Position numbers and translations under genes: made by a program
Part shown: positions 25,759 through 35,114 of the stretch, piece by piece
How the letters are laid out: each line of letters opens with the position of its first letter
Position numbering within the stretch: position 1 is the stretch's first letter
Source: DASZBX01 sp035943635
Lineage (GTDB): Bacteria; Actinomycetota; Actinomycetes; Streptomycetales; Catenulisporaceae
Length of the DNA stretch: 64,000 nucleotides
Reading direction: 5' to 3'
Assembly: GCA_035943635.1 (NCBI GenBank)
Contig: DASZBX010000080.1
Coordinates: 1-64,000, forward strand
Notes under the pieces: generated by a model
The model's input: only the letters and a program-made list of their open reading frames with translations
Databases searched by the model: none
Told to the model about the DNA's origin: nothing

Positions 25759-27074
25759 CGCGCCCACCCCCGCTCGAAGGAGGCCGGGTTCGCACCGACA
25801 TCGACCAGGCGGTCGACCGTCTCCGCGCGCCACCCGTAGGCGAACGCCGCCCGCCCGGACCGGTCCGGCCGGTACACCTCATTACTGGTCACCTGACCGC
25901 CGTCGGCCCCGGTCACCTCGCGTACCCCGGTGACGAACCGCGTGTCGTCCGTACCCCGGGCGACGTGCACGATCACGTCGACCGCCCCGGCGACCAGGAG
26001 ATTGGTCGCCTCCAGACCCAGCTTCTCCGGGGCCTGGGCGGCATAGGACTGGAAACGCTGGAACACCCCAGCGGTACTGTCGGCGTGCACGGTGGTCATC
26101 GACCCGTCGTTGCCCTGGCTCATCGCGTTGAACATCGGAATTACCTCGTCGCCACGGACTTCGCCGACGATGACCCGGTCCGGGGACATGCGCAGCCCCA
26201 TCCGCACACACGCGGCCTGGGTGATCTCCCCGACGCCCTCGATGTTCGCCTCCCGCGCCTGCATCGGCACCACGTTCGGATGCGCGTCCGTGTCCTTGTG
26301 CAGACCGAGCTCGAACGTGTCCTCGATCGTGACCAGCCGCTCGTGCGCGGGGATCTCGGAAGCCAACGCCCGCAACAACGTGGTCTTGCCGGCGTTGGTG
26401 CCCCCGGCGATCACGATGTTCAATCGGGCGCGCACCGCCGCGCCGAGCTGGTCGGCCAGCTCCGCACTGAGCGTGCCCAGGGCGACCAGCTGCTTGAGCG
26501 TGACATGGGTATAGCGGTGCCGGCGGATGGTCACGCTGGGGCGCTCGGAGACCGCCATCACCGCGAACAATCGGGACCCGTCGGGCAGGGCCAGGTTCAG
26601 CTGCGGGCTGCCGCGGTCGAACCGGCGCTCCTCCGCACCGGCGCGGGCCGCAACCATCCGGATCATCTCCACCAGTTCCTCATCCGAGGCCGCCACCGGG
26701 CCCACCCGCTTGGCCTTCTCACTGGCGGTGTCGACAAAGACCTGGTCACAGCCATTGGCGAAAATATTCTCTATCGAATGATCATCGAGCAGAGGTTGGA
26801 ACCCGGCCAGCCCGAACAAGGCGTCGAACACGGCCTGAGCCACCCGCTGCTCGGCGGCGGCCTTGAGCACCGTCGTGCCGCTGCCGATCGCGGCCCGGGT
26901 ATTCTCGGCCAGCGCCGCGGCGATCAGCGCGCGCCCGTGTTCCTCGCGCTCGCGCAGCGGGATCTGCTCGTCCCCGGCCCACGCGGCCAGTTGCGCGCCG
27001 ACCTGCGCGCGCAGGCGGGCGGTCACGGCAGCTTCCTGGCCGCCGGGGTCGGCATGGTCGAATATCTGGGTCAT
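25755..27074 (-). CDS. tadA: Tad pilus assembly ATPase TadA
   Basis: This encodes 439 residues from ATG 27074; the frame extends to 27554 but that part is an Arg/Pro-rich shadow of the overlapping ATPase gene. It is a type II/IV secretion ATPase: an N-terminal domain, then IVIAGGTNAGKTTLLRALASEIP (Walker A near residue 225), the Asp box ERLVTIEDTFELGL, the Walker B region PDRVIVGEVRGDEVIPMFNAMSQGNDGSMTTVHAD and the His box. It powers pilus assembly at the cytoplasmic face. Coupled on both sides by overlaps. Confidence 0.93.
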   Translation of the reverse strand: MTQIFDHADPGGQEAAVTARLRAQVGAQLAAWAGDEQIPLREREEHGRALIAAALAENTRAAIGSGTTVLKAAAEQRVAQAVFDALFGLAGFQPLLDDHSIENIFANGCDQVFVDTASEKAKRVGPVAASDEELVEMIRMVAARAGAEERRFDRGSPQLNLALPDGSRLFAVMAVSERPSVTIRRHRYTHVTLKQLVALGTLSAELADQLGAAVRARLNIVIAGGTNAGKTTLLRALASEIPAHERLVTIEDTFELGLHKDTDAHPNVVPMQAREANIEGVGEITQAACVRMGLRMSPDRVIVGEVRGDEVIPMFNAMSQGNDGSMTTVHADSTAGVFQRFQSYAAQAPEKLGLEATNLLVAGAVDVIVHVARGTDDTRFVTGVREVTGADGGQVTSNEVYRPDRSGRAAFAYGWRAETVDRLVDVGANPASFERGWAR

Positions 27075-27880
27075 GCGGCGCTCCGGGCAGGTATCGAGGT
27101 CGAGCGGTCGGCGGACACCGGCCGGGCGGCGGGGACGAGTGCGCGGTGTGTGGCGTCGTGCTCGGCCAGCGCGGTTCCCAGCGCGCGAGCAGCTTTGGGC
27201 AGGTCCAGGCCGGCCAGTCCGCGTCGACGCCCGGATTCCCCGGACAGCAGGGCCGCGGCCTTCACGTCCTGGGGAAGCTGAGCCCACACCCGCATCCGCA
27301 TCGACTCCTCGACCTGGGGCTGCTCGAATCCGGGGCCGCACAGGACCAGTCCGAGCTCGGTACCAGTGGCCTCGGCCCGCACCGCCAAGGCGTCCAGGCG
27401 TCCGGCCAGCCGGTGGCACTCGGCCAGATTCGGCCGCACCACCAGCAACGCGACGTCGGCTGCGGCCAGCAGGCCGTGAGCGGGCGACCCGGCGTCCAAC
27501 CGGCCGCAGTCCGCGATCACGACCACGTCCGGATCGGCCGCGATGTTCGCCCACAACGGCGCCCCGTCCCCGGTCACCAGGTCCAGTGCGCTCGTGGACT
27601 GCTCCGCGCTGGACGGCGCGGTGACCACCGGCAGGCCGCCGGGCAACTCCTGGGCGTGCTCGAAGGCCACGGCCACCTCGTGCTCATGACGCGCGGCCGC
27701 CGACAGGGATACCAGGCCGGGTCCGGGTTCGAGCGCGAAGCGGGCGGCGACGTCCCCACCGGCCGGGTCCGCCTCCACCACCAGGACCCGCCCGCCCGAT
27801 GGCCATACGGCTGCGACCGCCAGCGCGGTGGTGGTCACCCCGGGGCTGGCTTTGAGAGATCCGATCGCGATCAACATCAC
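27071..27880 (-). CDS. CpaE/MinD-like pilus ATPase
   Basis: This encodes 269 residues starting at GTG 27880 or ATG 27877. The fold is ParA/MinD: GSLKASPGVTTTALAVAAVWP at the N-terminus, VLVVEADPAGGDVAARF, VVVIADCGRLD and VALLVVRPNLAECHRLAGRLDAL. The P-loop is deviant (SPGVTTT, without the usual GKT lysine), as often seen in Tad-locus members. Such proteins (CpaE/TadZ) localise the pilus machinery at the membrane. It lies between the SAF-domain gene and tadA with overlaps at both ends. Confidence 0.85.
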   Translation of the reverse strand: MMLIAIGSLKASPGVTTTALAVAAVWPSGGRVLVVEADPAGGDVAARFALEPGPGLVSLSAAARHEHEVAVAFEHAQELPGGLPVVTAPSSAEQSTSALDLVTGDGAPLWANIAADPDVVVIADCGRLDAGSPAHGLLAAADVALLVVRPNLAECHRLAGRLDALAVRAEATGTELGLVLCGPGFEQPQVEESMRMRVWAQLPQDVKAAALLSGESGRRRGLAGLDLPKAARALGTALAEHDATHRALVPAARPVSADRSTSIPARSAA

Positions 27881-28578
27881 GCACCCCCGGGCGAGGTGAC
27901 GATCAACTGGGCGCCGTCAGCCGGGATCGAAGCAATCTGACCGGCCGCCCCGGACCCGGTCACCAAGGAGACCTCCATATCCCCGCTGTTGTTGCCGGCC
28001 GGGGTCGCCGACAGAACGGTCGCGGTCGGCAGCCCGGACACGATCACCGGCACGGCGCTCTGCCCGGCCGGGGTAACGGTGGCCACCGCCACCTGCTGCC
28101 CCGGAGCCAACTGGGTCGGATACGCACCCGGTTTGACCTCCAGGGAAAGCATCGTCTGGCCGGGCGCCGGAATCGACCCGGTGGCCAAGTCAGCACGCGA
28201 GAGCAAGGTCCCGGCCGGCAACGCCACCCCGGCCCGATGCCCGACCACCGTGGAGGCGGCCGAGACCGGGATCAGCGGCACGTCCGAGTCCGCAGCCACC
28301 TGCACGCTGCGCAGGTCCGAAAGGTCGATCACCTGGCCGACCGTGACGCCGTGACGCAATTCGATGACCGCGACCCGGCCACCGAGCTGCGAATACGCCG
28401 CGACACTCGCCACCGCACCGCCCAGGACCAGCACCCCGCCGATCGCCAGGAACGGGCGGGTGCGCTTGCGCCGAGTAACCACCAGGCGCGAAGCCCCGGG
28501 CGCGGAGTCTTGGTTCTTCGGGCCCTTACCCAGACGAGTCGGCCGCGCGGAACGTGGAGAAGGGATGGGGGTAGCCAC
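27877..28578 (-). CDS. CpaB/RcpC-like SAF-domain protein
   Basis: This encodes 233 residues. A basic N-terminal region is followed by one membrane helix (FLAIGGVLVLGGAVASVAAY, about residues 43-62) and a periplasm-facing SAF domain (VAVIELRHGVTVGQVIDLSDLRSVQVAAD...VVGHRAGVALPAGTLLSRADL, about 68-145). A small C-terminal beta domain follows. CpaB-type proteins are cell-envelope components of Tad pili. It is coupled to the CpaE-like gene, and the start is 88 bases downstream of the preceding secreted protein gene. Confidence 0.82.
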   Translation of the reverse strand: MATPIPSPRSARPTRLGKGPKNQDSAPGASRLVVTRRKRTRPFLAIGGVLVLGGAVASVAAYSQLGGRVAVIELRHGVTVGQVIDLSDLRSVQVAADSDVPLIPVSAASTVVGHRAGVALPAGTLLSRADLATGSIPAPGQTMLSLEVKPGAYPTQLAPGQQVAVATVTPAGQSAVPVIVSGLPTATVLSATPAGNNSGDMEVSLVTGSGAAGQIASIPADGAQLIVTSPGGA

Positions 28579-28665
28579 AGTTGGTGCCTCGCAAAGTGCT
28601 CTCTATGGGAAAAGGAAGGGAAACGAACGCGTCGGCTACGCCGCGGTCATAGCGGCACGAAGTGG

Positions 28666-29568
28666 TTAGCCGCCGGTGATCAGTGCCTGGCTCTGTTCCA
28701 CGCGCACCTGTTCGGCGGTGGTGGTGGCCAGGCCGTCGAACGCGCCGCTCTGTCCGCCGCCAGCCCAGTTCACAGTCCAGTTGATGGTCGCGCTCACCGC
28801 GAACGTGCCGCTTCCCGAGGACCGGGTGTACAGGTGCCCGCAGGTGGGAGACGCGGCCAGAGGATTAGAACCGGCGGCGTAAGGTGTGCCGGGACCTGCG
28901 CACACCTGGCTGGTGCCGTCGCCGTAGTTCCAGGTCACCGAGACCGGCGTGGCCGTGGCAGTCACCGACTCCCCGGGCACCGACGCCGTAGCCGAGACGG
29001 CGGCGAACTCACCGGATCCCAACCAACTCCACATCGGGATCCCCACCATCTGCGGCTGACCGGGCACCGGATTGGACTCGATCACCGGGGAGGCCAACTT
29101 CAGCTGCGACTGCGCCTCCGCGGCCAACTGCGCCGGAGCCGGAAGCACCTGCGTCGGCGGCGTAGCCAACCAGACCATACCCACATCCGGCACCCACCCG
29201 GTCTTGGCCGCGTTCATGTACTGATAACACGTGGCCTGGTACCACGCTCCGGAACCCGGCGCATGAGAAGCGGTACCGGCAGGCGGCTGATACGTCGGCA
29301 TCGCGGCATAGGTACACGGCGGAGGAACCGGCGCCGACGGAGCCGACCCACCACCCCCCTGATCGCCGCTGCCGCCCGTGGAGCCCGAACCCGGGTCGCC
29401 TGAACCGGACCCGGAGCCGGAGCCGCCGGGTGTACCGGGGGTGGTCACCGTCACAGTGCATGAGTCGCTCGTCGGGCAGTGCGTGCCGACCTCGGAGGCG
29501 AACGCCACCTGAAAACACCCGACGAGCAGGCCGACGACCACGGCTATGAACAAGGCTGCGCGCATCAT
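28666..29568 (-). CDS. secreted protein of the Tad operon with PKD-like segment
   Basis: This encodes 300 residues from ATG 29568. A signal peptide (MMRAALFIAVVVGLLVGCFQVAFA) is followed by a Gly/Ser-rich linker (about residues 42-75). The mature domain contains WSWLGSGEFAAVSATASVPGESVTATATPVSVTWNYGDGTSQVC, a beta-sandwich stretch with the PKD-like WxYGDG motif, then CGHLYTRSSGSGTFAVSATINWTVNW. It is probably exported and surface-exposed, perhaps a pilus accessory or tip component. Start and upstream stop overlap, placing it in the pilus operon. Confidence 0.75.
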   Translation of the reverse strand: MMRAALFIAVVVGLLVGCFQVAFASEVGTHCPTSDSCTVTVTTPGTPGGSGSGSGSGDPGSGSTGGSGDQGGGGSAPSAPVPPPCTYAAMPTYQPPAGTASHAPGSGAWYQATCYQYMNAAKTGWVPDVGMVWLATPPTQVLPAPAQLAAEAQSQLKLASPVIESNPVPGQPQMVGIPMWSWLGSGEFAAVSATASVPGESVTATATPVSVTWNYGDGTSQVCAGPGTPYAAGSNPLAASPTCGHLYTRSSGSGTFAVSATINWTVNWAGGGQSGAFDGLATTTAEQVRVEQSQALITGG

Positions 29569-30182
29569 CAGCAGGTCCCGGGATCTTGCATGTACAGCTG
29601 GTCGAGCTTCCACACCCCGTCGGCCAAAACCATCAACGCCTGGGTCTTGTCATGGCCACCGGGAATATCGTCATAGGGCCGGCCGTCAGGGGTGTAGAGC
29701 AACCAGGAGGACGTGTCGACACAGTCGTTCACGACCACCTGAGCCGGAGAATCCGCGGGGACCAGCTCACCGACCGTGGGGTGCAAAACCGGAGCCCCCC
29801 TCGACACCGCGCCGTCGGTGCTGGTATCGATGAAAACCTGGCCCGTCACCGAGGACAGCGCCTGACCCGACATGTGCTCAGCCAACACCGGGCTCTGATA
29901 ATCGGACTTGCTCGCCACCGACGCCACCGACACCCAGGCCGCGAACGCGCCGCGATACGCGGCCAACGCCTGCTGGACCGCCTCAGCCGCCTGCGCACTC
30001 GTTCCCGCTGCAGACGGCGACGACGTGCCCGAAGCCGACGATGCCGCGGCCGGCATGCTCGAGCCCTTCACACTCTGGGCGCCGACGCCCGTGCCCTGGC
30101 TCCCGCAAGCCGCCACCGACGCCAGCACTGCGACCACCACCACCGAAGCAGCGGCGCGGCATGACACAATACGGCAATCCAT
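29568..30182 (-). CDS. lipoprotein, first gene of the Tad operon
   Basis: This encodes 204 residues. An N-terminal signal (RAAASVVVVAVLASVAACGSQ) ends in a lipobox with Cys 26, so it should be lipid-anchored outside the membrane. A Ser/Ala-rich linker precedes a compact domain (AVQQALAAYRGAFAAWVSVASVASKSDYQSPVLAEHMSGQALSSVTGQ...VVVNDCVDTSSWLLYTPDG). Proteins of this type, sometimes NTF2-like, occur at the head of actinobacterial Tad loci. The operon promoter should lie in 30183-30420, shared with the divergent prepilin peptidase gene. Confidence 0.75.
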   Translation of the reverse strand: MDCRIVSCRAAASVVVVAVLASVAACGSQGTGVGAQSVKGSSMPAAASSASGTSSPSAAGTSAQAAEAVQQALAAYRGAFAAWVSVASVASKSDYQSPVLAEHMSGQALSSVTGQVFIDTSTDGAVSRGAPVLHPTVGELVPADSPAQVVVNDCVDTSSWLLYTPDGRPYDDIPGGHDKTQALMVLADGVWKLDQLYMQDPGTC

Positions 30183-30420
30183 GGATAATCACCTCAGATG
30201 ACAAGGGTAGAACCAACAGCATCGAGTAACCAATGCGATACTGATTTGTACACGACCACCCCCCAGTCAATTCAAGTGGACTGCTGGAGCCTCATGTCAA
30301 TTTCATGCGAAAAGGGTCGATACGGACACCCGTCGATGCGTCGAATCTCCCTGCGCGTCCGCACCCGACAACGCCCGCGCAAGCAGAGAACGCGTTCGCG
30401 AACGAGAAGAAGAGGGTCTG

Positions 30421-31047
30421 ATGTCGTCTCATGAGCTCGCTCTCGCAGCGGGGGGCGCCGTGGGTAGCCTGGCCGGGCTCGGAGCGAACCACTCGCTACG
30501 AGCTGCACGTCCCCATGGCATCGCACTTCTGCTCGCGAGCCCCCTTCTCGGCCTTGCCCTCGGCGTCGGCCTGGCACTGCGGATCCTGCCCACCCCGCTG
30601 CTTGCAGCTTGCCTTTTCCTGCTCGGCGTCGCACTACCGCTCTCGGCAATCGATGCCACGACCCTCACGCTTCCCGACCGGCTCCTGCTGCCAGCCATCC
30701 CTGCTTGCGCCGCGCTGCTCGCCTTGGCCGCCGAGCGGGCCAATGATTACGGCCCGCTTTGGCGCGCACTGATCGCAGCCTCCGCTGTGTTTCTCATGTT
30801 CACCGCTCTCGCCCTGGCAGCCCCGGGCCAACTCGGCTTCGGTGACTGCAAAGCAGCCGCCCTGTGCGCCCTACCGCTCGGCTACTTCGGCTGGCGTCAC
30901 GTGCTACTCGGTATCGCCGCTACCTACGTGCTTGCGGCGCTGTATGTCATCGGCCGTCGCGTCGCCCGTGGGGCGGCAGCTCCCCTAACCTTGGCTTTCG
31001 GGCCATTCATCTTCGCTGGAACCTTAGCGATACTTCTAGCGTCGTGA
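30421..31047 (+). CDS. prepilin peptidase (A24 family)
   Basis: This encodes 208 residues with about six hydrophobic helices. The two catalytic aspartates of the class III leader peptidases are visible: D78 in LSAIDATTLTLPDRLLLP and D142 in QLGFGDCKAAAL. It lacks the N-terminal methyltransferase/zinc domain of full-length PilD, as expected for TadV/CpaA. It should cleave the Flp pilin and the TadE/TadG-like proteins encoded at 18.6-20.4 kb. It is transcribed divergently from the pilus operon. Confidence 0.88.
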   Translation: MSSHELALAAGGAVGSLAGLGANHSLRAARPHGIALLLASPLLGLALGVGLALRILPTPLLAACLFLLGVALPLSAIDATTLTLPDRLLLPAIPACAALLALAAERANDYGPLWRALIAASAVFLMFTALALAAPGQLGFGDCKAAALCALPLGYFGWRHVLLGIAATYVLAALYVIGRRVARGAAAPLTLAFGPFIFAGTLAILLAS

Positions 31048-31354
31048 CGCGTTGGCAGCGGTGCCAGCAATATCTCACTCTAGCCAATCGCTGCAGTTGG
31101 CTCCCATCGCATACACCAGCAAAACGCAGCAGTTTGTGGGCGAGTGGCCAGCGCCACGAGCACGAGCCTTGGATTCGCACCTTGCATGAAATGGCAACAA
31201 CTGCACATGAAGCGTCAATGATGTCAGGGCATACAGTGGGAGTCCACTAAAATGGCGTCGATCGTCTATGTCCGTCACGCCGATCTGGCCCTGTCAGTCG
31301 TCGACGGCAAAGCGGGCGGTTCTCTCCGAAATAGACTGTTCAGGACGGATACAT
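31048..31354. other. upstream region of argS
   Basis: About 300 bases with lower G+C than the Tad locus. A TAAAAT hexamer at about 31248-31253 could be a -10 element for argS, but no good -35 partner was found. An open frame from 31268 extends into argS but lacks a ribosome site. No other gene. Confidence 0.35.
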
Positions 31355-33112
31355 ATGGTTAAGGCGCTGGTGGCGGCCCTGGAAGAGCGTGTTCAAAAGG
31401 CTTTGGTAGCCGCCCTGGGGGCACCCGCGGAGGGCGCTGATTCGCTGATCCGGCCGTCTGACCATGCGGATTTCCAGTCCAACGCGGTTTTGCCGTTGGC
31501 CAAGTCTCTGAAGGCAAACCCACGTGAGTTGGCGGTCCAAGTCGCCGAAGCACTGACTGGTGATGATCTGATCGCCACCTGTGTCGTCGCCGGGCCGGGT
31601 TTCCTGAACTTGACCATTGCAGATGCCGCAATCGCAGGCCAGATCGCCGCGCGACTCGGAGATTCCCGGCTAGGTGTTCCTGCGGGTGGCCTGGGTTCTG
31701 TCGCGGTGATTGATTACTCGCAGCCGAATATCGCCAAGGAGATGCATGTCGGGCATCTGCGGTCCACGGTGATCGGCGACGCGTTAGTGCGGGTGTTGGA
31801 GTTCACCGGTACCAAGGTGATCCGGCAGAACCACTTGGGTGACTGGGGCACGCAGTTTGGGATGCTGATCCAGTTTCTCGTTGAACACGCGGAGCTTCGC
31901 GATCACGCTGACACCGAGTCTGGTTCCGAAGCGATCTCCCGGCTGAACGCCCTCTACCGTGATTCGCGGGCGAAGTTCGATAGCGATCCCGAGTTTGCCG
32001 AGCGGGCCCGCGGCCGAGTCGTCGCCTTGCAGGCTGGCGACGAACAGACTCTCGCGGGCTGGAGGGAGATCGTTGCTGAATCGAAGGTCTATTTCGAGGA
32101 GGTCTACTCACGGCTGCAGGTGCTGCTCGTTGACGAAGACGCGGTCGGCGAGAGCTTCTACAATCTGTCACTGAGTGATGTGGCTGTGGACCTGGAACAG
32201 CGCGGCGTTGCCGTCCGCAGCAACGGCGCCTTGTGCGTTTTCTTCGATGACGTTACCGGCCCCGACGGCGCCCCGGTACCGTTGATCGTGCAAAAGAGCG
32301 ACGGTGGTTTCGGCTATGCCGCGACGGACTTGGCCGCCATTCGCTATCGGGTGCAGACACTGGGCGCCGACCAAATCCTGTACGTCGTGGACAGTCGCCA
32401 AGCCCTGCACTTTAAGATGGTCTTTGACACTGCGCGGCGGGCCGGCTACCTTCCCGACACGGTACAGGCAGTGCATGTCGCGTTCGGTTCGGTCTTGGGA
32501 ACGGACGGCAAGCCGTTCAAGACCAGGGCTGGTAGCACAGTGCGTCTGATCTCTCTGTTGGACGAAGCAGTCGAGCACGCTCGAGCTACGGTGGGTGAAA
32601 AGAACCCCGACCTGGCTGCCGATGTTCTGACCGCGCGGGCCCAGGAGCTCGGGATCGGCGCGGTCAAGTACGCGGACTTGTCGACCAGCCGGACTCGTGA
32701 TTACGTCTTCGACCTGGACCGGATGGTCTCGCTGACGGGCAACACGAGCGTCTACCTACAATACGCCCATGCACGCATCTGCTCGATTTTGCGCAGGCTT
32801 CCGGCCGGCGCATCCGAGGCGATCGTGCACATCGACGTGGAGATGGCGCCGGCGGAACGGAAGCTGGCGATGCTTCTCGACGATTTCGGTGCGACGACAC
32901 GAGCCGTTGTGGAGAACTTTGAACCTCACCGGCTGTGCAGCTATCTCTACGCCGTGGCCCAGGCGTTCTCTGACTTCTACGAGTCCTGCCCGGTTCTGAA
33001 GGCCCCGTCGGACGTGGTGCGCGACAACCGGGTGGTACTGTGCCGCCTGACGAGCGAGACTTTCAAGCTGGGGCTGGACCTCCTTGGCATCGCCGCACCA
33101 GAGAAGCTGTAA
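31355..33112 (+). CDS. argS: arginyl-tRNA synthetase, probably an accessory copy
   Basis: This encodes 585 residues from ATG 31355. An N-terminal ArgRS-specific domain (about 1-115) precedes VIDYSQPNIAKEMHVGHLRSTVIGD, where HVGH (131-134) is the class I HIGH motif. Further on are QNHLGDWGTQFGMLI, YAATDLAAIRYR, VDSRQALHFKMVF, FGSVLGTDGKPFKTRAG at the KMSK position (naturally modified in many ArgRS) and a C-terminal helical anticodon domain (LQYAHARICSILRR...). It charges tRNA-Arg. It sits beside an APH-type gene, not with lysA/hom genes as often seen in actinomycetes, and its G+C is lower than its neighbours. This suggests an acquired second copy. Confidence 0.9.
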   Translation: MVKALVAALEERVQKALVAALGAPAEGADSLIRPSDHADFQSNAVLPLAKSLKANPRELAVQVAEALTGDDLIATCVVAGPGFLNLTIADAAIAGQIAARLGDSRLGVPAGGLGSVAVIDYSQPNIAKEMHVGHLRSTVIGDALVRVLEFTGTKVIRQNHLGDWGTQFGMLIQFLVEHAELRDHADTESGSEAISRLNALYRDSRAKFDSDPEFAERARGRVVALQAGDEQTLAGWREIVAESKVYFEEVYSRLQVLLVDEDAVGESFYNLSLSDVAVDLEQRGVAVRSNGALCVFFDDVTGPDGAPVPLIVQKSDGGFGYAATDLAAIRYRVQTLGADQILYVVDSRQALHFKMVFDTARRAGYLPDTVQAVHVAFGSVLGTDGKPFKTRAGSTVRLISLLDEAVEHARATVGEKNPDLAADVLTARAQELGIGAVKYADLSTSRTRDYVFDLDRMVSLTGNTSVYLQYAHARICSILRRLPAGASEAIVHIDVEMAPAERKLAMLLDDFGATTRAVVENFEPHRLCSYLYAVAQAFSDFYESCPVLKAPSDVVRDNRVVLCRLTSETFKLGLDLLGIAAPEKL

Positions 33113-33163
33113 CACAAAGTAAATGTGTGGTAGCTGTGCCATAATGTCATCAGAATACTGATA

Positions 33164-33210
33164 GGCCACGCGTTTGTCGGGGAATCTCTCCTCTGAGAAG
33201 CTGCGTGGCC
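33164..33210 (+). promoter_or_regulatory. stem-loop between argS and the phosphotransferase gene
   Basis: Arms GGCCACGC (33164-33171) and GCGTGGCC (33203-33210) are exact complements with about 30 bases between them. The hairpin follows the argS stop by 50 bases and lies just upstream of GTG 33232. It may end argS transcripts or act in the leader of the next gene. Confidence 0.4.
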
Positions 33211-33231
33211 GTCTGCATCCCTGGGGGCGTC

Positions 33232-34230
33232 GTGAAGTGGCAGCGTGAGGTCGAAGTCTTGGTGGTGTCCGCCACCGGAGTAGCTGCGAGATCCATGGCG
33301 CAGATTTGTAGCGGTTACAGTCGGGTGACTTTTCGCGTCGAAGTCGACAGTGCGCTCAAGGCGGTAGCCGTGCAGCTGATCCTGCGGGACAGCACCACGG
33401 CGGCCGTCGAAGTCAGCCTCAGCAGGCTGCTTCGCGGCGTGGTCCCGACTCCTGAAGTTCTCTTCTCGGATCCTTCGGGAACGTTGGTCGGAGTGCCTGC
33501 TTTGGTCACGTGCTGGATTGACGGAACACCGTTGGATCTTGCGGCGCGGTCTGTCCCGAACGAGGCCGCGGAGCTCGGGTCTGCTGTGGGAAGCACACTA
33601 GTGAAACTATCCGAGGTGACGTTGCCGTCACCTGGCTGGCTGGTAAGTTCCGATCTTATTCCCGAACCGCGGGAGCGGAGCTTAGCTGAGGGTATCCGTT
33701 CCCACGTCCGGGCTAGGCTGTTTGACACCGAAGGTGGGCGGTCACTTCCGTTGCGGGTGCGCGCGTCGTTTTGGCGGCTCGTCGATGTGCACGTGGACGA
33801 TGTCGGCGTACTTGAAGGCGAGTGCTCCTTGGTCCACGGCGACTTCGCCGGGCGCAACATTGTGATGCGTCGACGCGGTGGACCGTGGGAGGTCGCCGCC
33901 GTATTGGACTGGGAGTTCGCGTACGCCGGTCCGTCTCTGGTCGACGTGGGGCACGTTCTGCGCTCCTTGCTGGGCTGCTCGACAAACTTCGCGGAACAGA
34001 TGATCACCACGATGAGCGAACTCGGCGGCCGCGTGCCGCCAGACTGGCCTCGTCTTGCCTGGCTGCTCGACTTGGTCTCGCTCACCGGACCGCTTGCCTG
34101 TCCCCAGGGGCACCCCCTGCGGGAGGCCGCCAGCCGCTTGATTGAAGAGAGTGTCAGCCGCAACGGCAACGTGCCACCGTGGACTGTCGGATCCAGGTCA
34201 CGTTCGAATCGGTACCTCGCGACGAGGTGA
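33232..34230 (+). CDS. APH-type phosphotransferase
   Basis: This encodes 332 residues from GTG 33232, which has a G-rich site (GGGGG) nearby and lies outside the upstream hairpin; GTG 33205 is the alternative. The C-terminal lobe has the intact Brenner motif SLVHGDFAGRNIVMR (His-Gly-Asp...Asn) and metal-binding AVLDWEFAYAGPSLVDVGHV. The N-lobe is weakly conserved. The family phosphorylates aminoglycosides, other small hydroxylated molecules or choline-like substrates. It is co-directional with argS. Resistance to, or tailoring of, a product is possible but unproven. Confidence 0.8.
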   Translation: MKWQREVEVLVVSATGVAARSMAQICSGYSRVTFRVEVDSALKAVAVQLILRDSTTAAVEVSLSRLLRGVVPTPEVLFSDPSGTLVGVPALVTCWIDGTPLDLAARSVPNEAAELGSAVGSTLVKLSEVTLPSPGWLVSSDLIPEPRERSLAEGIRSHVRARLFDTEGGRSLPLRVRASFWRLVDVHVDDVGVLEGECSLVHGDFAGRNIVMRRRGGPWEVAAVLDWEFAYAGPSLVDVGHVLRSLLGCSTNFAEQMITTMSELGGRVPPDWPRLAWLLDLVSLTGPLACPQGHPLREAASRLIEESVSRNGNVPPWTVGSRSRSNRYLATR

Positions 34231-34277
34231 TGTTGTGTCCCACGTGCCAGGTAAGGCCGAGAGCGCTAATGGGGTCA

Positions 34278-34961
34278 TTATCGGGCATTATGGCGGGTGT
34301 AGGCTTCCACGCCTTTCCACCCGCGCCGCTCATACGTGGGAAGCCTCACTGCTCCGGTTCTCATTGTGTGAGGTGGGTCCGAGCTGAAGTCTTCCCAGTT
34401 CGAGAAATACCTTTTGCTGAGTTGGTGAGAGATTACAGAATGACCATACTTGTTCGAGTGGTACGTGTGGAGGCGATTCGCATGGCACGCCGTGGCTCGC
34501 TTCGTCTGGCCAAGATGGATGAATCCCGCCTCGTGCCAGATCTTGGATTGCAGTCCTTCAGGGGACATAGGTTCCAGGTCGGTGTGCAGAAAAACCCCCA
34601 GGCATCGCTGGCAACCGAAGCTAGATGACCAGAGGTTCTCAGCCCGCTCTGCGCCGCTGCGAAGCCGCTTGTCGGTTTTCACTTTCCACGTGAGAAGATC
34701 AAGAGCCTTCACACAGGCCAACCAGCACAGACACAAGGCGGAAAATGCCACCGCACCCGGGCCCCAGTCCGTGACGCCGCCCCAACCGCTGGACCAGAAC
34801 CAGAGGAATCTAGAGCACAGTAGAAGCGGCAGTGGAACGTAGATCCCCAAAGCGGTATAGGCAGTCCAGATGACCGCCTTGTTCACATGGGGAATGGAAG
34901 GCAGTTGGTCGAACCCCCGGGGAGCCCACCAATCGTTGTTCATCGATTTGACGGGTTGCAC
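34278..34961 (-). CDS. hypothetical membrane protein
   Basis: The predicted product is 227 residues (GTG 34961, or ATG 34943 seven codons in). Two hydrophobic segments lie at about residues 29-56 (AVIWTAYTALGIYVPLPLLLCSRFLWFW) and 69-91 (AVAFSALCLCWLACVKALDLLTW). They are followed by a cytosolic-looking part with a CQRCLGVF pair and several His residues. Composition is less G/C-biased than typical genes here. No family recognised. Confidence 0.5.
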   Translation of the reverse strand: MQPVKSMNNDWWAPRGFDQLPSIPHVNKAVIWTAYTALGIYVPLPLLLCSRFLWFWSSGWGGVTDWGPGAVAFSALCLCWLACVKALDLLTWKVKTDKRLRSGAERAENLWSSSFGCQRCLGVFLHTDLEPMSPEGLQSKIWHEAGFIHLGQTKRATACHANRLHTYHSNKYGHSVISHQLSKRYFSNWEDFSSDPPHTMRTGAVRLPTYERRGWKGVEAYTRHNAR

Positions 34962-35114
34962 CGTGTCGCATCGATCGCAGATGGGGCAGATGGCCGGTCC
35001 GAGGACGCGGCGGAGCTGCGTGGAGGCGATGTTGTCAATCCGCTTCCACTCGGAAATCCACCCACCGACATCGTCCGCTCGGACACATTCCGTGAGGCCG
35101 CCAGTGGCTTTGTG

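Noticed and set aside
27075..27554. Longer start for tadA
   Set aside because: The extra 160 residues are an Arg/Pro shadow of the overlapping CpaE-like gene; the ATGA overlap supports 27074.
31048..31354. A T-box or other tRNA-sensing leader before argS
   Set aside because: I could not find the conserved T-box sequence or an antiterminator/terminator pair.
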